Of a stretch of DNA of 64,000 bases, positions 54,364-63,786 are shown piece after piece. How positions within the stretch are numbered: the first letter of the stretch is position 1; every line of letters starts with the position of its first letter. The DNA comes from Stigmatella aurantiaca DW4/3-1 (GTDB lineage Bacteria > Myxococcota > Myxococcia > Myxococcales > Myxococcaceae), in NCBI RefSeq assembly GCF_000165485.1, contig NC_014623.1, positions 3,491,501 through 3,555,500 of the forward strand. The letters are read 5' to 3'. A program made the position numbers and the translations under genes. A model generated the notes under the pieces. That model made no database searches and had not been told where the DNA came from. It saw only the letters and a program-made list of their open reading frames with translations.

Positions 54364-57300
54364 GTGACTGACACCAAGATCAACCGGCCGGTTCTGAACC
54401 CAGCGACGGTCCCCGCCCAGAACAAGGGGAGTGCTTCCTCCAATGCCGTCGCCCGGCAGGAGCCGCGGCCTTCCGAAGCCAAGAAGGGGTCCGAGAAGAG
54501 CGCTGCCCGGCCTGCCCGGCAGGCGGATGGCTTCGAGTCCGCCCGCCGTCCATCGGCCCGGAGCGCGGACGCGTTCGAGACGCTGGGGCGGGGGAGCCCC
54601 AGCGGCGTGGCGGGCTCCCAGGCCGCGGTCCCGGTGGCGGTTGCGCCCGGGGTCACGGCGCAGCCCACGAAGCGCTCCATCACCTTCACCTATGACGCGG
54701 GGCCGCAGAGCCCGCTCACGGACGTGAAGCTCAAGGGGAGCTGGGATGCCAAGGGTCGTCACAGCGGCCAGTGGGAGGCAGAGGCCATTCCCATGCGCTC
54801 GCTGGGCAACGGCAAATGGGAGGCCACGGTGGAGTTGCAGGACGATGGTCTGCCTCGGAATTGGGAGTGGGGCGTCTCCGTGGATGGCCCTTCCGGGGAC
54901 GATCAGTGGGCGGTGATGGGGGAAGGCAACCTCAAGTTGGATCTCAGCAAGCCGTCGGCGTCCTACGCTCCGACCACCTCCCACCTGATGGGCGCGCAGC
55001 GGCGGGGCGAGGATCTCTCGTTCCAGTTCTGGGCGCCGGATGCGCGGGAGGTCCAGGTCAAGGTGACGGATCCCGAGGGCAACGTTCAGCGGATTCCCCT
55101 GGAGCGGAAGGAGGGAGGCGATTGGAGCACGGAGGTGAAAGGGGGCTGGAAAGCCCTGGAGGGCAAGTCCTACGTCTATGAGGTGGTGGACTCCACCGGG
55201 GCCACCAGCGATCGGCCAGACCCCTACGCCCGGCAGATGATGGGCGAGCAGCGCGGCATCGACCGGCTCTACCTGGACCCGATGAAGGGCCGGGAGGAGA
55301 ACCGCTATTTCCCGGGCGCCACCGAGCTGATGCGCTTCACCATCGACGACGAGGCCGATGCCGAGAGCGCCTACCTCGTCCTCAAGGACGCCAACGGCAA
55401 GCCGCTGTCCAAGGAAGAGCTGCATGAGCGCCTGGGCGAGTTCGACACTTCGCTCATCGACAAGCTGCATGGGGGGGCGTTCAACGACTTCTGGTCGAAG
55501 AACGTCGAGGCGGACGGCCGCATCAAGATGACGAACGAGGGCGGTGCCTGGGTCTCACTCGTCAACGACCCCGGGAAGCTGGCGGGCCTGCGCTACGAGT
55601 TCCAGGTCTTCGAGAAGGATGGGAAGGGCGGCCTGCGGCTGCGCGACGACACGGACGGGGATGGGATGTACAGCGGGGCGGAGCGCCGGGCCTCGGCGCA
55701 CAACGATCCCTGGAGTGATTTGCTCACCCCCAGCAGCGGCGTGTCCTTCCGTGGCTCGGTCATCACGGATCCCTCGGGCTTCCAGTTCCAGCACGACAAC
55801 GCGCCGCGCGAGAAGGATCCGAGCAAGTGGGTGGTGTACCAGCTCCACGTGGGCAGCTTTCTGGGGGATGCGAAGAACTCGGACCGCTCCACCCTGGAGG
55901 ACCTGCTGGGCAAGCTGGACTACTTCAAGGAACTGGGGGTCAACACGCTGGAGTTGTTGCCGACCAACGAGGTGGAGGGCAGCCGCAACTGGGGCTACCT
56001 GGGCGTCAACAGCCTGGCCACGGAGAGCTCGTTCGGGTTCGAGGACGAGGGAGGCCGGTGGGTCAGTGGCACCGAGGCGCTCAAGCGCTTCATCGATGAG
56101 GCGCACGGACGAGGGCTCAACGTCATCTCGGACGTCGTCTACAACCACGTCCACGGCGACTACAACGGCATGTGGAACCTGGGCGGCCCTCAGAACCCCT
56201 ACTTCAACTGGTCCAAGGAACCGGGCCAGTTCGAGCAGCGGGATACCCCCTGGGGCGCGGTGCCCGCCTATCACAACCCCAAGGTGAAGCAGTTCTTCGT
56301 GGACCACGCGGTGCAGCAGATCTCCGAGCTGAAGTTCGACGGGCTTCGCTTCGACTTCACCGAGCCCATCAAGGGCGTGGGGGGCAAGGAAGGCTGGGAG
56401 ATGCTCCGGGAAATCAACCGCCAGGTGCACTTCGTCAATCCCAACGCTTGGACGGTGGCGGAGCAGTTTGACTATGACCCGGCCATCTCACGGCCCGCCC
56501 AGGCAGATGGGACCGGTGGTGGCTTCGACGCGCAGTGGTACACCGAGTACCAGCACCGCCTGGTCAACGACAACAGCAACCCAGGCCTCATCCAGGCGGC
56601 CTCGCGGGGCATGCGCACGGACATGGATGCCTTCGTGAACCTGCTGACGCGCCCCCGGGGCCTGGACGAGTGGAAGAAGGCGCTCACCATCATCTCCAAC
56701 CACGATGAGGTGGGAAATGCCCAGCGCACCATGAACACGGCCGAGGGCGCGAACCCGTCGGACTTTCCAGACCAATGGTCCCGCAACGCGGCGCGCTTCG
56801 CGGCGGGCATCGGCTTCGCCTCGCCGGGCATCCCCATGTTTTTCCAGGGGGATGAGTCCGGGGCGCAGAACGACTTTCGCTGGGGCAATCCCTCCACGTG
56901 GGACAGCGGCTGGAGCTGGGAGTCACTGGGAAAGGATTGGAACTGGGACAAGGTGACCTTCAACGATGGGCAGAAGGCCACCTATGAGCGGCTGTTCTCC
57001 CTGCCTCCCGAGGCCCGCGCGCGGGACGCCGCCTATCAGGGGCTGGGGACCGAGGATCGCCAGGTCTTCGAGCACCTGGCGGGGCTCGCGCCAGACGCGC
57101 GCACGGGTGCCATGCTGGACATCACCCGGAAGCAGCAGTTCCAGTTCTATCAGGATGCCATTGCGTTGCGTCACTCCAGCCCGGCCTTCCAGGCCGATGC
57201 CGAGGTGAAGCGCGTCTACACCCACAACGATGACTCGGTGATGGCGTTCTCCCGCAAGTCTGGCGATGAGGAATTCCTGGTTATCGGCAGCCTCAACCGT

Positions 57301-57480
57301 CAGAGCTTGGAGGGGTACGCCCTGCCGCTGCCTCCCGGGAACTGGAAGGAGGTGCTGAACAGCGACGCCAGCACCTACGGTGGTAACAATATCGGCAACT
57401 TCGGAGGCACGCTCACCGGGGGTGGCAACACGAAGGTCAACCTGCCCGCCGCGGGCTATGTGGTCCTGAAGCGGGTGTAG
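54364..57480 (+). CDS. GH13 alpha-glucan-active enzyme with CBM48-like domains and disordered leader
   Basis: A 1038-residue GH13 enzyme. Residues 1-100 are a Pro/Ala/Ser/Lys-rich disordered leader opening MTDTKINRPVLNP and carrying ADGFE (54-58) and ADAFE (68-72). Two beta-sandwich modules follow (about 103-200 and 210-300; the second contains SFQFWAPDAREVQVKV, CBM48-like), then an inserted domain and the barrel from about 485 (WVVYQLHVGSF). Catalytic motifs are intact: DVVYNH (590-595), nucleophile D664 in GLRFDFTE, E700 in VAEQFD and D781 in NHDE. This order resembles branching enzymes and malto-oligosyl-trehalose hydrolases, but neither is certain. There is no classical signal peptide. 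GTG at 54364 has GGAGG at five bases; a GTG 15 bases earlier has none. Confidence 0.85.
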   Translation: MTDTKINRPVLNPATVPAQNKGSASSNAVARQEPRPSEAKKGSEKSAARPARQADGFESARRPSARSADAFETLGRGSPSGVAGSQAAVPVAVAPGVTAQPTKRSITFTYDAGPQSPLTDVKLKGSWDAKGRHSGQWEAEAIPMRSLGNGKWEATVELQDDGLPRNWEWGVSVDGPSGDDQWAVMGEGNLKLDLSKPSASYAPTTSHLMGAQRRGEDLSFQFWAPDAREVQVKVTDPEGNVQRIPLERKEGGDWSTEVKGGWKALEGKSYVYEVVDSTGATSDRPDPYARQMMGEQRGIDRLYLDPMKGREENRYFPGATELMRFTIDDEADAESAYLVLKDANGKPLSKEELHERLGEFDTSLIDKLHGGAFNDFWSKNVEADGRIKMTNEGGAWVSLVNDPGKLAGLRYEFQVFEKDGKGGLRLRDDTDGDGMYSGAERRASAHNDPWSDLLTPSSGVSFRGSVITDPSGFQFQHDNAPREKDPSKWVVYQLHVGSFLGDAKNSDRSTLEDLLGKLDYFKELGVNTLELLPTNEVEGSRNWGYLGVNSLATESSFGFEDEGGRWVSGTEALKRFIDEAHGRGLNVISDVVYNHVHGDYNGMWNLGGPQNPYFNWSKEPGQFEQRDTPWGAVPAYHNPKVKQFFVDHAVQQISELKFDGLRFDFTEPIKGVGGKEGWEMLREINRQVHFVNPNAWTVAEQFDYDPAISRPAQADGTGGGFDAQWYTEYQHRLVNDNSNPGLIQAASRGMRTDMDAFVNLLTRPRGLDEWKKALTIISNHDEVGNAQRTMNTAEGANPSDFPDQWSRNAARFAAGIGFASPGIPMFFQGDESGAQNDFRWGNPSTWDSGWSWESLGKDWNWDKVTFNDGQKATYERLFSLPPEARARDAAYQGLGTEDRQVFEHLAGLAPDARTGAMLDITRKQQFQFYQDAIALRHSSPAFQADAEVKRVYTHNDDSVMAFSRKSGDEEFLVIGSLNRQSLEGYALPLPPGNWKEVLNSDASTYGGNNIGNFGGTLTGGGNTKVNLPAAGYVVLKRV

Positions 57481-57499
57481 CCTGTTACCCAGGCGTGGA

Positions 57500-57532
57500 G
57501 GGGCAGCGGGTTTGCCCCTGCCTTCCAGGCAG
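57500..57532 (+). terminator. Tandem hairpins after the GH13 gene
   Basis: GGGGCA/TGCCCC (57500-57505 with 57513-57518) and CTGCC/GGCAG (57518-57522 with 57528-57532) make two small adjacent stems, followed after 15 bases by a T-rich stretch (TTTTTCCTTTTTT). This is the most conventional-looking intrinsic terminator tail in the window. A further small inverted repeat GCCCGG-N7-CCGGGC lies at 57584-57602. Confidence 0.5.
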
Positions 57533-57677
57533 TCGGTGAAATAGGATTTTTCCTTTTTTGCTGGAGTCGATTATGTAAGGACTGCCCGGAAGATTGCCGG
57601 GCGCTCACCCTGGCCTGTCCAAGGTGTATCTTGGAAAGGGATCGACCGTTGCTTGGCACCATGGGGGGAGCACCCTG

Positions 57678-59954
57678 ATGGATCAGTGGGCTCTTCGATT
57701 CTTCGAGTCGTCAACCGAGTTGCTTGCCGTGCTCCACCCGGACGGGCGGATTCTTCAGGCCAATGCCGCCTGGAGGGGCGTGGTGGGCTGGCCTCCCGAG
57801 GCACTGAAGGCCGAAGGCTACCGCAGCTTCGTGCACCCAGAGGATCTCGGGGCCATGGACGCCCAGTTGCTCGCGCTCGGAGGAGGCGAGGGGCGTGCGA
57901 ACCTGTCTTGCCGCTGGCGGTGTCACGATGGCGCCTGGGTGAGCTTGTCTTGGAGCGTGGTGTCCTCGGGAGAGGATGGGTGGCTGTTCTGCACGGTGAG
58001 GCCACCCGTGCCGCCCGCCTTCACGCCAGAGGCCCGGTCCTGGAGCATGAGCGACAGCTTGCCGTTCGGGCTCTATCTGATGGAGACCCGCGCGGACAGG
58101 ATCCTCTATGCCAACCACCGGTTCTGCCAGATGGCGGGCGTCGAGGCGGTGGAAGCGTTGATCCGGAAAGGCGCGCTGTCTCATTCCCAGCTGATTCATC
58201 ATCACCTCTCGCCTCAGAACGCGAAGGCCTTCTTTCATTCCGAGGCCAGACAGGGAACGCCGCCGCTCGCGCTGGAAGACCGGGAGGTGGCGCTGGAGAG
58301 CGGAAGGCTCCTGCGCCGGCTCGCGACCCCCATGGCCACGGCCGATGGCAAGATGTCCTACATCCTCTATCTGTTCGAGGATGTCACCGAGCGCAGGCGC
58401 ACCGAAAATGCGCTCCTGTCCTCGGAGCTGAACTTCCACAAGCTCATCGAGGGCATGCCGGATGGTGTCTTCGTGCACCGCAACCGGCGCTTCATCTACG
58501 TCAACAATTCCCTGCGGATGGCGCTCGGCTACGAGCATGAGAGCGAGCTCATCGGCAAATCCATCTGGAGCATCGTCCACCCGGACGATCTCGGTCTCGT
58601 CCGGGAGCGGGTCCACACGATCGACAACAGGCGAGAGATCGTCCCGTTGCAGGAGATCCGCTACCTGCGGCGGGATGGCTCCTGGTACGACGCCGAGAGC
58701 ACGGGGGTGCCCGTCGAGTTCAACGGCGAGGAAGCCTCGGTGGTGATCGCGCGTGACATCACCGAGCGCAAGCGGATGCAGGCGCAGCTGCTCCAGACCG
58801 ACCGGATGGCGCTGGTGGGGACGCTCGCCGCGGGGGTCGGGCATGAAATCAACAACCCCCTCTCCTATGTGATTGCCAACCTCAACCTGGCCCTGGAGTC
58901 GCTGCGGTTGCCTACCCGGGAGTGCGAGTGCTCCCTGGAGGCCACCGGGGCGCCAGGGTATGCCGCGAGCCTCCGGGAGTTGGAGGAGTTGCTCCAGGAG
59001 GCCCAGGAGGGGGCCAACCGGGTGCGCAACATCGTGCGCGACCTCAAGAGCTTCTCCCGGCAGGATGCGGAGCGGAGGACCGAGGTGAGCGTGCAAGAGT
59101 CGCTCGACTTCTCCATCAAGATGGCCTCGGTCGAGCTGCGCCATCGGGCGCACCTCATCCGGAAGTATGAGCCCGTGCCGCCCGTCTACGCGGACACCTC
59201 CCGCCTGGGACAGGTCTTCCTCAACCTGTTGATGAACGCGGCCCAGGCCATTCCCGAAGGGAGCAATGCCCGCAACCAAATCACCGTCTGGGTCCGCCCG
59301 GGTCCGCCCGGCCAGGTGGCCGTGGACGTGAGCGACACCGGCGCGGGCATTTCTCCGGAGGTGCAGGACCGCATCTTCGATCCATTCTTCACCACCAAGC
59401 CCGTGGGGAGCGGAACGGGGCTGGGACTCTCCATCTGCCACGGCATCATCCGCAGCCTGGGGGGGGAGATCTCCGTGAGCAGCGAGCTGGGCAAGGGCAC
59501 CACCTTCACCGTGCTGTTGCCCGCGGCTTCTGCTTCCTGGACGCCGGCCCCTCCGCCCGCCCCGCTGACACGCCGCACCGGACACATGGGCCGCATCCTG
59601 GTGATCGACGATGAGCCCGCGGTGGGGCGTTCGCTCGCGCGCCTCATTGGCTCGCCGCACCAGGTGACGGTCGTGGAGAGCGGGCGCGAGGGCATGGCGA
59701 AGCTGCATTCCTCCGAGCCCTTCGATGTCGTCCTCTGCGATCTGATGATGCCGGATCTCAACGGGATGGATGTGTATGAGCGGGTATGCGAGTCCAAGCC
59801 CGAGTTGGCTGGACGCTTCATCTTCATCACGGGGGGCTCGTTCACCCCGCGTGCGCGCGAGTTCCTGGAGACCATTCCGGAGCAATGGATCGAAAAGCCG
59901 TTTGACGAGCAGCAGCTTCACCGGGTCATCGAGAAGGCCCTGAGCAATGCGTGA
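57678..59954 (+). CDS. Hybrid PAS histidine kinase with C-terminal receiver domain
   Basis: A 758-residue cytoplasmic hybrid kinase without membrane segments. Three PAS-like sensory domains cover about residues 5-370 (the third with FIYVNNSLRMALGYE and the PAC end IARDITERKRMQ). HisKA has GVGHEINNPLSYV, then HATPase with NLLMNAAQAI, DTGAGIS and GTGLGLSIC. After a proline-rich linker, a receiver domain at about 635-758 has the acidic pair in VIDDEP, the phosphorylatable Asp in LCDLMMPDLNG and the lysine in EKPFDE. The ATG at 57678 has GGGGGAG eight bases upstream. An intramolecular relay from kinase to receiver is expected. The output partner is not in the neighbourhood. Confidence 0.92.
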   Translation: MDQWALRFFESSTELLAVLHPDGRILQANAAWRGVVGWPPEALKAEGYRSFVHPEDLGAMDAQLLALGGGEGRANLSCRWRCHDGAWVSLSWSVVSSGEDGWLFCTVRPPVPPAFTPEARSWSMSDSLPFGLYLMETRADRILYANHRFCQMAGVEAVEALIRKGALSHSQLIHHHLSPQNAKAFFHSEARQGTPPLALEDREVALESGRLLRRLATPMATADGKMSYILYLFEDVTERRRTENALLSSELNFHKLIEGMPDGVFVHRNRRFIYVNNSLRMALGYEHESELIGKSIWSIVHPDDLGLVRERVHTIDNRREIVPLQEIRYLRRDGSWYDAESTGVPVEFNGEEASVVIARDITERKRMQAQLLQTDRMALVGTLAAGVGHEINNPLSYVIANLNLALESLRLPTRECECSLEATGAPGYAASLRELEELLQEAQEGANRVRNIVRDLKSFSRQDAERRTEVSVQESLDFSIKMASVELRHRAHLIRKYEPVPPVYADTSRLGQVFLNLLMNAAQAIPEGSNARNQITVWVRPGPPGQVAVDVSDTGAGISPEVQDRIFDPFFTTKPVGSGTGLGLSICHGIIRSLGGEISVSSELGKGTTFTVLLPAASASWTPAPPPAPLTRRTGHMGRILVIDDEPAVGRSLARLIGSPHQVTVVESGREGMAKLHSSEPFDVVLCDLMMPDLNGMDVYERVCESKPELAGRFIFITGGSFTPRAREFLETIPEQWIEKPFDEQQLHRVIEKALSNA

Positions 59955-59969
59955 ACCCTTGCGGCCAGG

Positions 59970-59989
59970 CCCCTCCTCCGGGGGAGGGG
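59970..59989. terminator. Hairpin between convergent genes
   Basis: CCCCTCC (59970-59976) and GGAGGGG (59983-59989) form a perfect 7-bp stem with a 6-base loop between the stops at 59954 and 59997. Confidence 0.5.
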
Positions 59990-59996
59990 GGAGGGC

Positions 59997-61538
59997 TCAT
60001 GGCGCGTGCAGCACGCTCGTGAGGGCTTCGGCCACCGCGTAGTCCACCAGCGTGTTCAGCCGGTACGGTGAGCGGGTGAGGTCCACGCCCGGCGTCAGCA
60101 TCGCGCCAATGCGCACGGCGTAGGCCTGCTCCGGCTGGAGCACCCCGGGGGGAATCCGCACCTGTGGCTGGGCGGTGAGGAGCGTGGCCACCGTCTCGGT
60201 GCGCGTGAAGTCCGGTTCATTCGGCTCCTTGTAGAGCCGGAAGATGCGCACGTCGTACACGCTCGCGGTGCCCACCGTGGGGGGCTCCCACGTGAGCAGC
60301 GGGGTCCGCGAGGTGAGATCGTGCTCCTGTTGCGCGTCGCGGCCGTCCACCTGGAGCCGTGTGGGCGGTGAGAGCCGTGCCTCCACGGGCCGGGAGAGGA
60401 AGGCCTGGAGCTCGGCATGGTCCTCCAGGGAGGCCCCCACGGTGCCGGTCGTCCCGCGCAGCCGCAGGGGAAGCTGGTAGCGGTGGACGACGTTCGCCAC
60501 CACCCCCCACGTGGCCGGATAGGGGTCGCCGTACACCACGGTGGCCGTCACGTCCTGGCTGGACGCGAGGATGCTGCCGGAGAGCAACTCGCCCGCGTAC
60601 CCCACCACCCCCTGCGCCACACCGCCCGGCGCGGGGGCCAGGATGAGGGTGTGCCGCACGGAGGAGGTGCCCAGGGGCACCGCCAGGGGGTGCACCGCCG
60701 CCCGGTGGGCCTCGAAGCTCGAGCGTCTCCAGTCCACGGTGGCTTCTTTCATCGCCACGGGCTCGAAGGTGCCCGAGAGCGGGGTGGCCTGACCATTCGT
60801 CTGAAACGTCGTCTGGGTGAGGGTCAGTGCGCGGGTGATGCTCTGGTAGTTCAAGTCTCCGGCCGTGCTGGGTTGGCTTTGCAGCACGTAGAGGCGGTCT
60901 CCCCTCGTTTCGTCGATCACCTCCTGGCGTCCGAAGGACGAGCGGTAGTGCCCCGCCTGGGCCGTGAGCTGGGTGCTGCCTGGGGGAGGCTCGCCCTCCA
61001 AGAGGAACTGGCCGGCGGCCCCCGCGTTGGGGGCCACCATCTCGAATTGGGGACGGGCATCCAGGGGGGCCAACCCATCCACGGTCATCGTCACCGGGAG
61101 CGCCGCCGTCACGGTGACGACACCCTCCCGGCCCAGAATGAACTCGTCGAGTTCCAACTGCCGGTGTCCGGTGACGACGTACGTCCCCGTGCCGCGCTTC
61201 AGGTAGTAGGCGGTGTCTGGCGGCACGTTCTCGAACCGGAAGGTGCCCTCTCCCGTGACGATGACGGGCCGGGTCTCGAAGGTCTCACCCTGGGGGATGA
61301 GCACCGACAGCGAGTCGATGACGCCCGTGGTATCCCGGGCCCGCACATCGCCTGTCTCGAGTCGGCGGGTGATGGAGCGCTGGCCCGTGACCCAGCCCGC
61401 CTCATCGCCGGAAGGAGGCGGGGAGGGACCGTCCTCCCCACACGAGAGGCAGAGCATGCCCAGGGGCAGCAGCACGGGGGTGAGACGCCGGAGGGCGGTC
61501 CAGGCGAGAGGGAAGGGCAGGGGCATGGGGGCACGCAC
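59997..61538 (-). CDS. Lipoprotein of unknown function
   Basis: A 513-residue predicted lipoprotein: a hydrophobic signal segment (LTPVLLPLGMLCLSC) ends in a lipobox with the invariant Cys at about residue 33, followed by a Pro/Ser-rich spacer. The remainder is beta-rich. Around residues 50-150 it resembles a carboxypeptidase-regulatory-like fold (GEGTFRFENVPPDTAYYLKRG), and the C-terminal third resembles a fibronectin III domain (PLLTWEPPTVGTASVYDVRIF). No enzymatic motif is seen. Start GTG at 61538; an ATG 12 bases later is equally possible. Myxobacteria encode many such surface lipoproteins. It is divergent from the DUF4032 gene. Confidence 0.7.
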   Translation of the reverse strand: MRAPMPLPFPLAWTALRRLTPVLLPLGMLCLSCGEDGPSPPPSGDEAGWVTGQRSITRRLETGDVRARDTTGVIDSLSVLIPQGETFETRPVIVTGEGTFRFENVPPDTAYYLKRGTGTYVVTGHRQLELDEFILGREGVVTVTAALPVTMTVDGLAPLDARPQFEMVAPNAGAAGQFLLEGEPPPGSTQLTAQAGHYRSSFGRQEVIDETRGDRLYVLQSQPSTAGDLNYQSITRALTLTQTTFQTNGQATPLSGTFEPVAMKEATVDWRRSSFEAHRAAVHPLAVPLGTSSVRHTLILAPAPGGVAQGVVGYAGELLSGSILASSQDVTATVVYGDPYPATWGVVANVVHRYQLPLRLRGTTGTVGASLEDHAELQAFLSRPVEARLSPPTRLQVDGRDAQQEHDLTSRTPLLTWEPPTVGTASVYDVRIFRLYKEPNEPDFTRTETVATLLTAQPQVRIPPGVLQPEQAYAVRIGAMLTPGVDLTRSPYRLNTLVDYAVAEALTSVLHAP

Positions 61539-61623
61539 GCCACGGAGCCTAGCCTTCTGGGCATTCGATGGACCGGGGGATTATGATTTCCCGTGGACCT
61601 CTTGTTTGCTTCAAGGAAGTGAC

Positions 61624-62955
61624 ATGCCGCCCACCGGGCTCACGGCCATCCAGATCCGCCAGGGGCACCCAGACTTCCTCGATCTGCCCTGGCACCTGCC
61701 GCTCAGCGAATGGGAGGGCAAGAGCACCCGGCTCGTCCAGGTGCCGCGCGGCTTGTCCCGCCACGAAGTGCTCTTCGTCAGCTACGGCAAGACGATTTAT
61801 GCCCTCAAGGAACTGCCCCCCCGGCTGGGACAGCGGGAGTACGAGGCGCTCCGGGGGTTGGAGGAGCGGGAGCTTCCCGCGGTGATGGCCGTGGGGCTCG
61901 TCCGGGCGCGGACGGTGTCGGAGGACGCCGCGGGGGAAGAGACCAGCGTGCTCATCACCCGCTTCCTGGAGGGCTCATTGCCCTACCGGACCCTGTTCAT
62001 GAACCAGGGCCTGGAGCGCTACCGCGAGCGGTTGCTGGACGCGATGGCCAGCCTCCTCGTGCGTCTGCACCTGGGAGGGTTCTACTGGGGAGATTGCTCG
62101 CTCTCCAACACGCTCTTCCGCCGGGACGCCGGAGAGCTTCAGGCCTATGCCGTGGACGCCGAGACGTCCGAGATCCACGAGAAGCTCTCGGATGGGCAGC
62201 GCCAGCAGGACCTGCTGATCATGGAGGAGAACGTCGCGGGAGGGCTGGCGGATCTGGCGGCGGTGGTGCAACTCCCCCGCGCCCTGGACGTGTACGATAC
62301 GGGTCCTCACATCCGCAAGCGCTACGAGCAGCTCTGGGAGGAGATCAACAAGGAGATCCCCGTCGCGAAGAACGAGAGCTACCGCATCCACGAGCGGATC
62401 CGGGCCCTCAATGATCTGGGCTTCTCCGTGGGCGAGGTGGACCTGGTGGCCCACCCGGGGGTGAGCGATCACCTGCGCATGCGGACCATCATCACGGACC
62501 GCAACTACCACCGTCACCAGCTCCACAACCTCACCGGCATCGTGGCCGAGGAGCGGCAAGCCACCTTGCTGCTCAATGAACTCCAGGAACTGCGGGCCAC
62601 ACTCACGCGCGAACTCAACCGGAGCATCCCCTTGAGCACCGCGGCGTTCCGCTGGCTCGAGGAGCGCTTCCACCCCACCATTCAGCAGCTCCAGCCCGTG
62701 GTCGGTACCACCGAGGTCTCCGAGGTGTACTGCCAGGTGTTGGAGCACAAATGGTTTTTGTCGGAGCGGGAGAAGAAGGACGTGGGGCTCCAGCGGGCCA
62801 TTGTTGACTACATGGAGCTGCGCAAGCGCCAGAAGGACCTCCCGCTCAGCGCGTTGCTGCTCGGAGGGCCTGCCTCTCCCTTGCCTGCCCGCCCGGAGCC
62901 CGCGCCGATTAGGGCGGGCGATGGCCGTCAGGAGCCCACGGGGGGTGGGGCTTAG
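61624..62955 (+). CDS. DUF4032 protein with kinase-like (LPS-kinase-type) domain
   Basis: A 443-residue soluble protein matching, as far as memory allows, the DUF4032 family. The N-terminal half resembles the lipopolysaccharide/RIO-like kinases: a possible ATP lysine in IYALKELP, the loop LHLGGFYWGDCSLSNTLF (analogue of the catalytic D...N loop) and AYAVDAETSE (analogue of the metal-binding D). The C-terminal half is helical and rich in charged residues. A phosphotransfer function is plausible but not shown. The ATG at 61624 follows AAGGAAGTGAC, a good ribosome-binding site; the longer upstream frame overlaps the divergent gene and is noise. The small gene at 63000 follows after 44 bases. Confidence 0.8.
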   Translation: MPPTGLTAIQIRQGHPDFLDLPWHLPLSEWEGKSTRLVQVPRGLSRHEVLFVSYGKTIYALKELPPRLGQREYEALRGLEERELPAVMAVGLVRARTVSEDAAGEETSVLITRFLEGSLPYRTLFMNQGLERYRERLLDAMASLLVRLHLGGFYWGDCSLSNTLFRRDAGELQAYAVDAETSEIHEKLSDGQRQQDLLIMEENVAGGLADLAAVVQLPRALDVYDTGPHIRKRYEQLWEEINKEIPVAKNESYRIHERIRALNDLGFSVGEVDLVAHPGVSDHLRMRTIITDRNYHRHQLHNLTGIVAEERQATLLLNELQELRATLTRELNRSIPLSTAAFRWLEERFHPTIQQLQPVVGTTEVSEVYCQVLEHKWFLSEREKKDVGLQRAIVDYMELRKRQKDLPLSALLLGGPASPLPARPEPAPIRAGDGRQEPTGGGA

Positions 62956-62999
62956 GGAAGGCGTCGACAGGTGCAGAAGCGCCCATTAGTTTGCTCTGC

Positions 63000-63311
63000 A
63001 TGTCGTCCATACGGTCATCGATCTTCGAGCCGCTGGCGGTCGAAGTTCACATCCGGCAGGAGAAGGCCTCGTCGCTGCGGCGGACGGGGGAGAACCTGGA
63101 GAAGCTGATCACCGAGCTGGGGCAGATCGAGATCGAGCTGCGCACCCTCAGTGGTCCCCCCCGGGCGGGCCGGGTGAAGTTCTACCAGCAGATGAGGGCC
63201 GATGCGGAGTACCAGCGCTGGTGCCTCGTGGTGCAGCGCGAGGCGATGGGCTTGTGGAACCACTCCGAGGTGGACCTGATGTACCGCATCCCCCCGGCGG
63301 TGAAGCAGTAG
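63000..63311 (+). CDS. Small helical protein of unknown function
   Basis: A 103-residue, largely alpha-helical protein with a coiled-coil-like middle (RRTGENLEKLITELGQIEIEL) and a conserved-looking Arg/Tyr/Trp-rich end (KFYQQMRADAEYQRWCL, HSEVDLMYRIPP). Third codon positions are strongly GC-biased, supporting a real gene. I do not recognise the family. The ATG at 63000 is chosen; no clear ribosome-binding site precedes it, and a TTG nine bases earlier is possible. It follows the DUF4032 gene on the same strand and stops 3 bases before the convergent DUF423 gene. Confidence 0.65.
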   Translation: MSSIRSSIFEPLAVEVHIRQEKASSLRRTGENLEKLITELGQIEIELRTLSGPPRAGRVKFYQQMRADAEYQRWCLVVQREAMGLWNHSEVDLMYRIPPAVKQ

Positions 63312-63314
63312 GCC

Positions 63315-63689
63315 TCACCCCGTCTGGCGCCAGGCTCCCAGGGCCAGCAGTGCCCAGCCGGCCAGGAAGCTCACGCCCCCCAGGGGTGTGATGGCCCCGA
63401 GCCCCCGGATGCCGGAGAGCGCCAGCGCGTACAGGCTCCCCGAGAAAAGGACGATGCCGGCGAGCATGGCCCAACCCGCGCCCGTGAAGAGGGGAGAGGG
63501 TCTGGCCTGGGCCACGAGCCCGACGGCGAGGAGCCCGAGCGCATGGTACATGTGGTAACGCGCCCCGGTTTCGAAGACCGCCAGGAGATCCTGGGAGAGC
63601 CGGGCCTTCAGTGCATGGGCGCCGAAGGCTCCCGCCGCCACCGACAGGAACGCGTTGGCCGCCCCCAGGACAATCCACATCCGCATCAT
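63315..63689 (-). CDS. DUF423 family small membrane protein
   Basis: A 124-residue protein with four hydrophobic helices. It follows the DUF423 pattern: an N-terminal GAANAFLSVAAGAFGAHALK, then ARYHMYHALGLLAVGL, a third segment LFSGSLYALALSG and an end with TPLGGVSFLAGW. The cellular role of this widely distributed family is unknown. The start could be the ATG at 63689 or the next at 63686. It is convergent with the small helical gene and divergent from the SET-domain gene. Confidence 0.9.
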   Translation of the reverse strand: MMRMWIVLGAANAFLSVAAGAFGAHALKARLSQDLLAVFETGARYHMYHALGLLAVGLVAQARPSPLFTGAGWAMLAGIVLFSGSLYALALSGIRGLGAITPLGGVSFLAGWALLALGAWRQTG

Positions 63690-63786
63690 CGAGCGCCTTT
63701 CATCGAAGGTCGAAGTTGCGGCACGCTACACCGCCTGCCATCAGGCGTCTCTTCCAGACGTGCCACCCTCGGATCCTCCACGTTCG

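Noticed and set aside
57711-59921. 736-codon minus-strand open frame under the hybrid histidine kinase
   Set aside because: Antisense shadow; the kinase motifs on the plus strand are unambiguous.
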